From an uncultured Candidatus Saccharibacteria bacterium (lineage in GTDB: Bacteria; Patescibacteriota; Saccharimonadia; CAILAD01; GCA-016700035), in NCBI GenBank assembly GCA_937996675.1, contig CALKUN010000079.1, positions 1 to 23,223 of the forward strand: 23,223 bases of DNA. Direction: 5' to 3'. Both the position numbers and the translations under genes were made by a program. How positions within the stretch are numbered: the first letter of the stretch is position 1; each line of letters begins with the position of its first letter. Positions 1 to 6,279 of this stretch are shown here, in pieces. The notes beneath the pieces were generated by a model. The model made no database searches. It had not been told where the DNA came from and worked only from the letters and a program-made list of their open reading frames with translations.

Positions 1-1482
1 AAGGCAGCTGTTACTGCTAGCATCGATAAGGATTGGAAATATCCACCGCTTGATCTCCTCAAGGGGATGTCAACCAAGGCAGATGCCGGTAATGAGAAAG
101 AAAAGGCCGCCCTTATTCAGAATACCTTCAAGGAATTTGGTATCGAAGTGGCTATGGTCGGCGTGAACGTTGGTCCGACTGTCGCCCAGTACACCATGCG
201 ACCATCGAGCGGAGTGAAGCTGACTAAGATCACGTCACTTGACCGTAACCTCGCGCTGGCACTTAAGGCTCCACATATTCGTATCGAAGCTCCAATCCCA
301 GGTACTGACCTGGTCGGTATTGAAGTACCAAACGAGAAGATCGCTATGGTGCGACTCCGTGATATCCTGGCCGACAAGGAAGTCCAAGATAAGACTTCGA
401 AGCTCGAGTTTGTGATCGGCCGTGATGTAGCGGGGGACATCCTTACTGCCGACTTGGCCACCATGCCTCACTTGCTCATTGCTGGTACGACTGGATCTGG
501 TAAGTCAGTAACGATCAACACTCTCTTAACCAGTCTCTTGTACCGCAACTCGCCGGCTGAGATGAAGCTCATCCTCGTCGACCCGAAGCGTGTTGAAATG
601 ACTCTCTATAATGATATTCCTCACCTATTGACTCCAGTAATCTATGAGCCAGACAAGACTATCTCTGCACTCAAATGGTGTGTGACGGAGATGGATCGAC
701 GACTTCGCCTCCTGGCTGAGTACCAGACTCGAAACATAGCGGAATACAACGCCAAGAAAGAATCGACTCCAATGCCGTACATCGTGATTATTCTCGATGA
801 GTTTGCTGACCTCATGGCTGTGGCCGGCAAAGACGTTGAGGCTCTCATCGTCCGAATCGCCCAGATGGCACGTGCGGTTGGTATTCACCTCGTTCTTGCC
901 ACACAGCGACCGAGTGTCGGTGTTGTGACCGGTATCATCAAGGCCAACGTTCCAGCCCGTATTGCCCTCACTACGGCCAGTCAGATCGATAGCCGTACGA
1001 TTATTGACCAAGCTGGTGCCGAGAAGCTGCTCGGTAAAGGTGACATGCTCTTCCTCTCGCCAGATTTCATGAAGCCAAAGCGATCACAAGGTGTTTTCTT
1101 GACCAACGAAGAAGTCAGCGCTGTGACAAAGTTCTTGCGTGACGAGCGCCAGCCAGACTACAACGAAGAAGTTCTCGCGCAAGCCGTAAAGCTTGGTACT
1201 CGCGGTGTCGTGAACATGGGTCCTGGTGGCGGTGATGCCGATGATCTCTATGATGAAGTCGTCGAGTTTGTGATTCAATCTGGTAAGGCGAGCTCGAGCC
1301 TCTTGCAGCGTCGTTTTAAGGTCGGCTACGCCCGAGCTGCTCGACTCATCGACTTGCTCGAAGAGAATGGCGTAGTTGGACCAGCCGATGGCGCCAAGCC
1401 AAGACAAGTGATGGCGGCACCGACAGATATGGGTGGAATGGACGAGGCATCTATGGGGGAAGATCAGGATCCGCATGAATGA
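1..1482 (+). CDS. ftsK: DNA translocase FtsK, C-terminal part (5' end outside window)
   Basis: Septal DNA pump that moves chromosome termini through the closing division site and aligns them for dimer resolution. The reading frame is open from base 1 (start KAAVTASIDKDW, then YPPLDLL, the usual entry to the FtsK motor), so the ATG at 67 is internal and the gene is cut by the window edge. The visible 493 residues contain the alpha/beta motor domains with Walker A GTTGSGKS (bases ~484-507) and Walker B ILDEFADL (~793-816). A C-terminal winged-helix gamma domain (RRFKVGYARAARLID, ~1309-1353) would read polar KOPS-like sequences. The membrane-spanning N-terminus is not visible. It ends in an acidic tail, and its TGA overlaps the ATG of the rodZ-like gene (ATGAATGA), implying translational coupling. 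The identification is very secure. Confidence 0.97.
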   Translation, partial: KAAVTASIDKDWKYPPLDLLKGMSTKADAGNEKEKAALIQNTFKEFGIEVAMVGVNVGPTVAQYTMRPSSGVKLTKITSLDRNLALALKAPHIRIEAPIPGTDLVGIEVPNEKIAMVRLRDILADKEVQDKTSKLEFVIGRDVAGDILTADLATMPHLLIAGTTGSGKSVTINTLLTSLLYRNSPAEMKLILVDPKRVEMTLYNDIPHLLTPVIYEPDKTISALKWCVTEMDRRLRLLAEYQTRNIAEYNAKKESTPMPYIVIILDEFADLMAVAGKDVEALIVRIAQMARAVGIHLVLATQRPSVGVVTGIIKANVPARIALTTASQIDSRTIIDQAGAEKLLGKGDMLFLSPDFMKPKRSQGVFLTNEEVSAVTKFLRDERQPDYNEEVLAQAVKLGTRGVVNMGPGGGDADDLYDEVVEFVIQSGKASSSLLQRRFKVGYARAARLIDLLEENGVVGPADGAKPRQVMAAPTDMGGMDEASMGEDQDPHE

Positions 1483-2524
1483 ACGATCAAACGCTAGCCC
1501 TCGCTCCAACCATGGCAAGACGCAGGATAGCCAAGCTCTAGCTACGATCCTTCAGCGCCGCCGTGAGCAGTTAGAGATTTCATTAACTGAGGCTGAACAG
1601 GCTACGCGCATTCGTGCAAAGTATATTGAAGCTATCGAGACAGGGGATTATGACACCCTCAAGGACGATGTCTACGCTCGTGGGTATGTGAAGAACTACG
1701 CTGATTATCTCGGCCTCGACCCAAAGCCGATCCTCAAGATGTACGACGCTGAGCGAGCCGGCCAACGTGAGATGAAACGGCAGAGCATCAAGCAGAGTCG
1801 TCGCCCGATTCAACTCGGTCTCAAGCCGATCCGTAATATGAAGTGGGTGGTGACGCCGCGTACCTTTGTGGCGTTATCTACACTGGCCGTGGTGAGCGCC
1901 GTGGTACTTTACATTATTTGGCAAGTGTTGGTATTGTCTGCTCCACCCAAGCTCGTTATTAACAATACTGAGGCGCGCTTGGTGACGGCATCATTCGGCT
2001 ATGTCTCAGGCCGCGTGGAGAACGGCTCAGATCTATTTATTAATGATTCTCCAGTACTTGTAGCGGCCGATGGGAGCTTCCGAGAACGCATTGCTCTCAC
2101 AAACGGCCTAAATGAAATCAAGCTTACGGCTAAGAACAGACTTGGTAAAGTGGCCACACAAACATATGTGATCACCGCTCGCTTGGCAGCAGATACTACT
2201 CCTGAGCCGATTACTCCTGGTGCAGATGGAGCAACTCCTGCGTCACCAACAACAAATGATGGCGTGCAGACACTCGTTACGATCGGTGACGCCGCGACTT
2301 GGCTCATTGTAGAGGCTGATGGCAAGGAAATATTTAGAGGCACGATGCTTGCAGGTACGACGCAGAGTTTTTCGGCAGCCGATTCACTCAAGCTATCTAC
2401 AGGGAATGCGGGCAAGACTCGTGTCACGCTTACAAACTCCGTTGTTGTTGCAAAAGACCTCGGTCTGCTCGGTGTAGTAGGGGAAGTGAAACGAGACGTG
2501 CAGTACAATCGCGATACAAAATAG
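1475..2524 (+). CDS. rodZ: RodZ-like membrane protein with N-terminal HTH
   Basis: Probable cell-shape protein related to RodZ/YmfM, which links the MreB cytoskeleton to wall synthesis. The start at 1475 is chosen because it overlaps the ftsK stop and has AGGA just upstream; an ATG at 1433 lies inside ftsK. Of 349 residues, ~20-90 are a Cro/XRE-type HTH of the RodZ class (QRRREQLEISLTEAEQATRI...YARGYVKNYADYLG). A basic stretch (~97-122) precedes one membrane helix (~130-154). Outside it are a beta domain resembling glucodextranase-B/Ig folds (~160-234), a Pro/Thr/Ala linker (~240-262) and a C-terminal DUF4115-like domain (~268-342, with TWLIVEADGKEIFRGTM). E. coli RodZ lacks the extra beta domain. 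The ftsK-rodZ order is conserved in many Gram-positives. Family assignment is firm; a role in shape is inferred, since no mreB is in view. Confidence 0.85.
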   Translation: MNERSNASPRSNHGKTQDSQALATILQRRREQLEISLTEAEQATRIRAKYIEAIETGDYDTLKDDVYARGYVKNYADYLGLDPKPILKMYDAERAGQREMKRQSIKQSRRPIQLGLKPIRNMKWVVTPRTFVALSTLAVVSAVVLYIIWQVLVLSAPPKLVINNTEARLVTASFGYVSGRVENGSDLFINDSPVLVAADGSFRERIALTNGLNEIKLTAKNRLGKVATQTYVITARLAADTTPEPITPGADGATPASPTTNDGVQTLVTIGDAATWLIVEADGKEIFRGTMLAGTTQSFSAADSLKLSTGNAGKTRVTLTNSVVVAKDLGLLGVVGEVKRDVQYNRDTK

Positions 2525-2555
2525 CCTTAGTGCTTAGGCTTGTAGCTTGTTTTTA
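2523..2555 (+). terminator. weak terminator-like hairpin after rodZ
   Basis: AGCCT (2523-2527) pairs with AGGCT (2536-2540) across an 8-base loop. Nine bases later a T-run (TTTTT, 2550-2554) follows. The stem is short, the distance to the T-run is long, and the element overlaps the -35 box of the next promoter, so it is only a weak candidate. Confidence 0.25.
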
Positions 2556-2569
2556 GTACCTGTTATTCT
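2540..2569 (+). promoter_or_regulatory. promoter of the 132-aa unknown gene
   Basis: TTGTAG (2540-2545), an 18-base spacer, and TATTCT (2564-2569) preceded by TG as an extended -10 (TGTTATTCT). The predicted start near 2576 leaves a leader of about 30 bases. Confidence 0.5.
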
Positions 2570-2584
2570 ATGGGTATCCTTTGT

Positions 2585-2599
2585 GAACCTGGGAGGTTC
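2585..2599 (+). promoter_or_regulatory. hairpin sequestering the ribosome binding site
   Basis: GAACCT (2585-2590), loop GGG, AGGTTC (2594-2599) form a perfect 6-bp stem. The Shine-Dalgarno sequence GGGAGG (2591-2596) lies in the loop and 3' arm, 8 bases before the ATG at 2605. Folding would hide the ribosome site, so a thermosensor-like or protein-controlled switch is possible. A role is inferred only. Confidence 0.4.
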
Positions 2600-2604
2600 C
2601 TTAC

Positions 2605-3003
2605 ATGTCGCACCAAGATTTCAAACAGTTCTTGCATGCCGAGCTCATTCGGCTTGGAGGGCACGAGGCAGCTGCGCTTCAGCAGGGTCTGCTGTCTATT
2701 GGCGGTGATGCACAGCGCTCGCTTCCGATTCAGGAAAGTGAGTACCGCAAGAAGCTCGCGCGCCACATCCTCGAGAGCTATGGACGGCACACTGCGTCGG
2801 GGCGGCCAGAATCCCTCGAGTTCGTTGCTCAGTCCAACTTCGACAAGCTGATGTTGGATGGCCCGTTCCGAGACTTGCTCGTCATCATCTCGTGGGGCGG
2901 TCCCGACGGGGAGCAGCAGCGTTACTTCGTTGAGGCACCCGACAGCGTCGGCCGCCTCCTTCGGCTCCGCCGCCACAATCTCACCACCTTGCGCACCGCT
3001 TAG
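2605..3003 (+). CDS. hypothetical protein, 132 aa
   Basis: I do not recognise this family. The start at 2605 is supported by GGGAGG 8 bases upstream. The protein is predicted soluble, with no signal peptide or membrane segment. The N-terminal half is helical with many Gln, Arg and Lys (HQDFKQFLHAELIRLGG...). The C-terminal half looks like beta strands (DLLVIISWGGPDGEQQRYFV) ending in a basic tail (RLLRLRRHNLTTLRTA). By eye its third positions are richer in G/C than those of its neighbours, which may reflect a different history or just composition. It has its own promoter and a strong terminator, so it is a monocistronic insert between rodZ and recA, where pgsA and cinA stand in many other bacteria. 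No function is proposed. Confidence 0.7.
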   Translation: MSHQDFKQFLHAELIRLGGHEAAALQQGLLSIGGDAQRSLPIQESEYRKKLARHILESYGRHTASGRPESLEFVAQSNFDKLMLDGPFRDLLVIISWGGPDGEQQRYFVEAPDSVGRLLRLRRHNLTTLRTA

Positions 3004-3024
3004 CAGTGCCTTCGTGTTCTTTCG

Positions 3025-3057
3025 CCCGCCCTGTGCAAACAGGGCGGTACTTTATTA
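3025..3057 (+). terminator. Rho-independent terminator with GCAA tetraloop
   Basis: CCGCCCTGT (3026-3034) pairs perfectly with ACAGGGCGG (3039-3047) around a GCAA loop, giving a 9-bp GC-rich stem. It is followed by TACTTTATTAT. It ends the 132-aa gene's transcript and insulates recA. Confidence 0.8.
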
Positions 3058-3073
3058 TATGCACTACGTTCGT

Positions 3074-3102
3074 TTGACTGTACGGTTTGCATTCGGTAAT
3101 AT
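3074..3102 (+). promoter_or_regulatory. recA promoter
   Basis: TTGACT (3074-3079), a 17-base spacer, then TAATAT (3097-3102): a near-consensus sigma-70 promoter. The start would fall near 3109, about 31 bases before the recA start codon. Confidence 0.75.
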
Positions 3103-3118
3103 GTTTACAAGACATATT
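3098..3118 (+). promoter_or_regulatory. inverted repeat over the recA -10/+1, candidate operator
   Basis: AATATGT (3098-3104) and ACATATT (3112-3118) are perfect 7-bp arms separated by 7 bases, spanning the -10 box and the likely start point. The site is well placed for a repressor. It does not match the E. coli (CTG-N10-CAG) or Bacillus (GAAC-N4-GTTC) LexA boxes. Confidence 0.4.
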
Positions 3119-3139
3119 GAGATAAGATAGGAGGGTGAC

Positions 3140-4339
3140 GTGCCAACAGGAGCAGCCACAGACATTGAGAAGCCTAATACACCAGTCGATCTGAGTAAGC
3201 CGCAGAAGCGTGCCAAAGGAGTTAAGAAGGAGTCAATAGTGGCACTAGACAAGGATAAGAAGCAAAGCAAAGCTGCTGCAAATAGTGAGAAAGCCTCTCG
3301 GCTTAAGGCCGTAGAATTAGCAGTTGAGCAAATCCAGCGTCAGTTTGGTACCGGCTCCATCATGCGTCTCGGTGAAGGCATTCATAATCATGTCGACACA
3401 GTACCAACTGGTAGCTTGTCGCTCGACATTGCTCTAGGTGGCGGTATCCCGCTCGGACGAATTATTGAGATTTACGGACCTGAATCAAGTGGTAAGACCA
3501 CCTTGTCTCTCCACGTTCTCGCTGAGATTCAGAAGAAGGGCGGCACAGCAGCCTTTGTCGACGCTGAGCATGCCCTTGATCCTGAATATGCTAGCAAGAT
3601 TGGCGTCGACCTCGATGACCTTCTTGTGTCGCAGCCAGACACTGGTGAGCAGGCACTGGAGATCACCGAGACGCTCGTGCGCTCTGGTGCGGTTGATATC
3701 GTTGTGGTCGACTCTGTAGCAGCTCTCGTACCGCGGGCCGAGATCGAAGGAGACATGGGTGACTCGCATATGGGTCTACAGGCTCGACTGATGAGCCAAG
3801 CGCTCCGTAAGCTTACGGGTGTAATCAACAAGTCCAAGTGTACCGTCATCTTCATCAACCAGCTCCGCATGAAGATTGGCGTAATGTTTGGTAACCCTGA
3901 GACTACCTCGGGCGGTAACGCACTCAAGTACTACGCTTCAGTCCGACTCGATATTCGACGTACTGAGACTATCAAAGATGGCGATCAAGCAACCGGCAAC
4001 CACGTCAAAGTGAAGGTGGTAAAGAACAAGGTGGCGGCTCCTTTCAAGATCGCTGAGTTCGACATTATGTTTAACGAAGGCATCTCAACCGCTGGTGATC
4101 TCATTGACTTGGCTGTGAAGCACGAGCTCGTCGGCAAGGCTGGAGCCTGGTTCTCCTACAAAGACGAGAAGATCGGACAGGGCCGCGAAGCTGCCAAGCA
4201 GTTCCTCAAAGAACACCCTGAAGTCATGGAAGAGCTCGACAAGCAGATCCGAATCTTGAGCTTCCCGAAGCCAACCGACCCAAAGGCTAAGCCCGAGGTT
4301 GAGGGAGAGCCAGAAGCTGACGTCCCTACCGAGCTCTAG
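3140..4339 (+). CDS. recA: recombinase RecA
   Basis: ATP-dependent strand-exchange protein of homologous recombination and co-protease of SOS repressors. It starts at GTG 3140, with AGGAGGG at 3129-3135 giving ideal spacing. Of 399 residues, the core begins around 52 and carries GSIMRLGEG, Walker A GPESSGKT (113-120), the [14 protein letters not shown] segment, Walker B-like [12 protein letters not shown], the [20 protein letters not shown] region with loop L2, and a C-terminal domain ending in an acidic tail ([14 protein letters not shown]). About 45-50 extra N-terminal residues, rich in Lys, Ala and Pro, precede the usual RecA start. The strong SD argues that this extension is real and not a mis-set start. 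recX follows 11 bases later, so the two are co-transcribed, the usual arrangement. Confidence 0.98.
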   Translation: MPTGAATDIEKPNTPVDLSKPQKRAKGVKKESIVALDKDKKQSKAAANSEKASRLKAVELAVEQIQRQFGTGSIMRLGEGIHNHVDTVPTGSLSLDIALGGGIPLGRIIEIYGPESSGKTTLSLHVLAEIQKKGGTAAFVDAEHALDPEYASKIGVDLDDLLVSQPDTGEQALEITETLVRSGAVDIVVVDSVAALVPRAEIEGDMGDSHMGLQARLMSQALRKLTGVINKSKCTVIFINQLRMKIGVMFGNPETTSGGNALKYYASVRLDIRRTETIKDGDQATGNHVKVKVVKNKVAAPFKIAEFDIMFNEGISTAGDLIDLAVKHELVGKAGAWFSYKDEKIGQGREAAKQFLKEHPEVMEELDKQIRILSFPKPTDPKAKPEVEGEPEADVPTEL

Positions 4340-4350
4340 CGAGAGCCGGT

Positions 4351-4944
4351 ATGCCGATCGTTACAAAGCTCTCAGCACAGAAGCGAGCTGGCTATTACAA
4401 CATCTTCGTTGATGATGAGTTTTGGTGTGGACTGACCGATCTCCAGGTAGTCACGCTGGGCCTTCATAAGGGCACAGAGATCAGCGAAGTGGAGGCCGAC
4501 AAGCTCAAGGAGTTGTCGTCGAGCACCAAGGCATATCATGCAGCTATCAGATTCCTGTCGTACCGCATGCGAAGCCAGCAGGAGATAGAGCAATACCTCA
4601 AGAAAAAGAATCACGAAGAACATATTGAAGAGGTGGTGGCTCGTTTGCAAGCTGAGAAATATCTCGATGATGAAGACTTTGCACGTCGTTGGGTAGCGAT
4701 GCGACAACTAGAAGGCAAGTCTCCCCGAGTAATAGGTATTGAGCTGGCACAGAAGGGTATTGATAGAGACACCGTATCGCTGGCGCTGGAGGAATATGAG
4801 GAAGAAGATCGTTTTGAGTCGTTGCGCCATGCGCTCAAAAAGCTTCGAGCGGCCGGGAAGCCGCTCGAAAAGGTAATCCAGTCGCTTCAGCGCAAGGGCT
4901 GGAGCTATGGTCAGATAAAAACAATCCTCAAAGAAGAGGACTAA
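4351..4944 (+). CDS. recX: regulatory protein RecX
   Basis: Modulates RecA filaments by binding in their groove and usually limits RecA activity. The 197 residues show the three-helix repeats of the family: a short beta-rich N-terminus (KLSAQKRAGYYNIFVDDEFWCGL), then YRMRSQQEIEQYLKKKN, VVARLQAEKYLDDEDFARRWV and the C-terminal VIQSLQRKGWSYGQIKTIL. It begins 11 bases after the recA stop with only a weak GAGAG ribosome site, consistent with translation from the recA message. A 10-bp perfect hairpin with a minus-strand T-run lies within its 3' end. The identification is secure from both sequence and position. Confidence 0.93.
   Translation: MPIVTKLSAQKRAGYYNIFVDDEFWCGLTDLQVVTLGLHKGTEISEVEADKLKELSSSTKAYHAAIRFLSYRMRSQQEIEQYLKKKNHEEHIEEVVARLQAEKYLDDEDFARRWVAMRQLEGKSPRVIGIELAQKGIDRDTVSLALEEYEEEDRFESLRHALKKLRAAGKPLEKVIQSLQRKGWSYGQIKTILKEED
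4837..4869 (-). terminator. minus-strand terminator-like hairpin inside recX
   Basis: TTCGAGCGGC (4844-4853) and GCCGCTCGAA (4860-4869) form a perfect 10-bp stem with a 6-base loop. Read on the minus strand it is followed by GC and TTTTT (complement of 4837-4841). Read on the plus strand no T-run follows. It would stop transcripts coming from the minus-strand gene(s) downstream of recX. Confidence 0.55.
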
Positions 4945-4985
4945 ACCTTTTCTGTTTTTACCGTTTTGCTATTGATGATATTTGT

Positions 4986-5084
4986 TTATCGCGACACGAC
5001 AACAGCGCGTACGCAGACAGCTACTGCAAGCAGCCACAAGACCAAGGTGATCAATCCACAACCCTCCTTCTTGTGTACGATCAT
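4986..5084 (-). CDS. candidate small membrane peptide (22 or 32 aa)
   Basis: A short minus-strand frame lies in the recX/PRC-gene gap. From ATG at 5084 it gives 32 residues. From TTG at 5054, which has a strong AAGGAGG (5063-5069) 8 bases upstream, it gives 22. Both include one strongly hydrophobic segment (LITLVLWLLAVAVCVRAVVV). The TTG start is the better choice because the ATG overlaps the -10 box of the promoter at 5080-5108. Promoter, SD, hydrophobic frame and a downstream minus-strand terminator line up, which is more than expected by chance, but so short a frame proves little. A second frame starting at another TTG just after the same SD is also open (~30 residues, not hydrophobic). 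No homologue is recognised. Confidence 0.3.
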   Translation of the reverse strand: MIVHKKEGCGLITLVLWLLAVAVCVRAVVVSR

Positions 5085-5108
5085 AGCGTAAGGGGTATGG
5101 GCCGTCTA
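5080..5108 (-). promoter_or_regulatory. minus-strand promoter between recX and the PRC-barrel gene
   Basis: On the minus strand: TAGACG (5108-5103), a 17-base spacer, TATGAT (5085-5080). The predicted start near 5073 lies just before the AAGGAGG at 5069-5063. It would express the candidate small peptide, or an RNA running into the 3' end of recX. Confidence 0.45.
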
Positions 5109-5168
5109 GCAGACAATAACCGAACATTGCTGTAAAGACTACATCATCAGATCAGCAGGAGACAAAGA

Positions 5169-5693
5169 TTACGCAGCAACTGGCTCAGTGACTCGATTTT
5201 TACTTGGGGCTACGCTTTGATTAACGATCACCTGCTTTTTGTCCGGTAACACTTCGTGCACGGATCTAGCACTCATTACACGTTCTGGCATGAGGAGACG
5301 CTGCCAGAAGGGGACGCCGATATGGAGGCGTTCTGCACGTAGTGTCGTAGTCGATATTGTATAGTCGGTGATCCGGCCGAGCCGTCGCTTGGACCGATCG
5401 AAGACTTTGTATCCGGTGAGGAGGCAAGGAGAGGCGAGAATGTCTTGGTCGCGCACAAAGTCCTCCTTCTCACCCATGGCGTTGACTGAGGCAATGGTCA
5501 GTACTTCACCCTCCATTACAATCTGATCGCTTCGGACAAAAACATGGTCGTCGTGTGGAATAGAATTGACCTCAAAGTAGGCTACTTTGAGGTTTTTTGG
5601 GTCCAAGAATAATCGCGAGATTTGGGCGGTCGCCAAAGCGCGCGAACGGTCGATAACCCAGCGATCGATGAATTGAGAGGCGAGTACCTGCAT
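5169..5693 (-). CDS. PRC-barrel-like domain protein, 174 aa
   Basis: Two successive beta-barrel-like halves resemble PRC-barrel domains, small folds found in RimM, photosynthetic reaction centre subunit H and many stand-alone proteins. The first is ~1-80 (ASQFIDRWVIDRS...VAYFEVNSI...HVFVRSDQIV). The second is ~88-150 (CLLTGYKVFDRSKRRLGRITDYTI...LRAERLHIGV), where GYKV-D-----G-I-D---- is the typical signature. There are no membrane helices and no signal peptide. The -10 box TATAAT ends 6 bases before the ATG, so the mRNA is probably leaderless. It is divergent from rpsF and convergent with recX. The domain call is reasonable; the cellular role is unknown. Confidence 0.75.
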   Translation of the reverse strand: MQVLASQFIDRWVIDRSRALATAQISRLFLDPKNLKVAYFEVNSIPHDDHVFVRSDQIVMEGEVLTIASVNAMGEKEDFVRDQDILASPCLLTGYKVFDRSKRRLGRITDYTISTTTLRAERLHIGVPFWQRLLMPERVMSARSVHEVLPDKKQVIVNQSVAPSKNRVTEPVAA

Positions 5694-5699
5694 GAGCCT

Positions 5700-5728
5700 A
5701 TTATACCTGTCTGATCTTGACTGAACAG
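5700..5728 (-). promoter_or_regulatory. promoter of the PRC-barrel gene (leaderless)
   Basis: The complement of 5700-5705 is TATAAT, a perfect -10, ending 6 bases before the start codon at 5693, so transcription would begin at or next to the ATG. The -35 at 17 bases (CTGTTC) is poor. Confidence 0.6.
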
Positions 5729-5730
5729 GT
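5705..5730. promoter_or_regulatory. inverted repeat between divergent promoters, candidate shared operator
   Basis: ACCTGT (5705-5710) and ACAGGT (5725-5730) are perfect 6-bp arms 14 bases apart. They lie between the minus-strand -10 and the plus-strand -35 boxes, so a bound protein could affect both directions. No known operator is matched. Confidence 0.35.
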
Positions 5731-5745
5731 CATTTTCGGTAGAAT
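5717..5745 (+). promoter_or_regulatory. promoter of the rpsF-ssb-rpsR operon
   Basis: TTGACT (5717-5722), a 17-base spacer, TAGAAT (5740-5745). The predicted start near 5752 gives a leader of about 108 bases before rpsF. Confidence 0.75.
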
Positions 5746-5751
5746 TACGGT

Positions 5752-5859
5752 ATTGCTGATGTATTTAGCAACCAAGTGAGAAAAATATATCAACCTTTTT
5801 GTCACGACCATAAGATCGTGGCGAACCCGCCTCAGCGGAGAACCAAAGAGAGGAGCCCT
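5752..5859 (+). promoter_or_regulatory. rpsF leader with two small hairpins, possible S6:S18 binding leader
   Basis: CACGA/TCGTG (5803-5807 with 5816-5820) and CCGC/GCGG (5827-5830 with 5835-5838, loop CTCA) precede the SD AGAGAGGAG (5848-5856). Autoregulatory leaders bound by the S6:S18 pair are known in front of rpsF in many bacteria. I cannot confirm the conserved motif here, so this is a suggestion from position and structure. Confidence 0.25.
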
Positions 5860-6255
5860 ATGCGGCACTATGAAGTAGCAGTTGTACTGCACCCTGATCT
5901 CGAAATGGATCAAGAAGGTGCTACCAACAAGATCGAGGCAGCCATTGCAGCCCTCGACGGAAAAATCGACAAGAAAGACAACTGGGGCAAGCGCAAGCTC
6001 GCTTATACCATCAAGAAACAAGATTGGGGCATCTACCTGTTCTACCAGATCAGCCTTGATCCATCAAAGGTCCAGTCACTTGAAAACACACTTCGCATCA
6101 CCGATGAAGTCATCCGATCACTGATCGTTTCGCTCGAGGACATCAAGTCTATCGGTAGCCCTCGCACACCACGCGATGCAAAACCAGAAACCAAAGGTAA
6201 ATCAGACGAAGCTCCGGCTAAGACTGACGCATCTGACACTGAAAAAGACGCTTAA
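5860..6255 (+). CDS. rpsF: 30S ribosomal protein S6
   Basis: Small-subunit protein on the platform, where it pairs with S18. The start at 5860 gives MRHYEVAVVLHPDL, the normal S6 N-terminus, with AGAGAGGAG upstream; the in-frame ATG at 5776 is upstream leader. The 131 residues include the family segment NWGKRKLAYTIKKQDWGIYLFYQI and an RNP-like ferredoxin fold. The tail after ~105 is charged and low in complexity (Lys, Asp, Ala, Thr), longer than in many S6 proteins but common. It is first in rpsF-ssb-rpsR, 24 bases before ssb. Confidence 0.96.
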   Translation: MRHYEVAVVLHPDLEMDQEGATNKIEAAIAALDGKIDKKDNWGKRKLAYTIKKQDWGIYLFYQISLDPSKVQSLENTLRITDEVIRSLIVSLEDIKSIGSPRTPRDAKPETKGKSDEAPAKTDASDTEKDA

Positions 6256-6279
6256 CAACACCTAGGAGGGTAGAGAATT

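Noticed and set aside
1433..1474. Longer start (ATG 1433) for the RodZ-like gene
   Set aside because: It would add 14 residues inside ftsK; the ATG at 1475 has a ribosome site and the typical stop-start overlap.
117..1518. Several antisense open frames of 68-144 codons inside ftsK
   Set aside because: They mirror the codon pattern of ftsK, lack SD sites and promoters, and show no recognisable domain.
4844..4869. Plus-strand terminator for recA-recX
   Set aside because: The hairpin is inside the recX coding region and no T-run follows on the plus strand; only the minus-strand reading has TTTTT.
5776..5859. Upstream ATG start for rpsF
   Set aside because: It would add 28 residues unlike any S6; the 5860 start has an SD and the normal S6 N-terminus.
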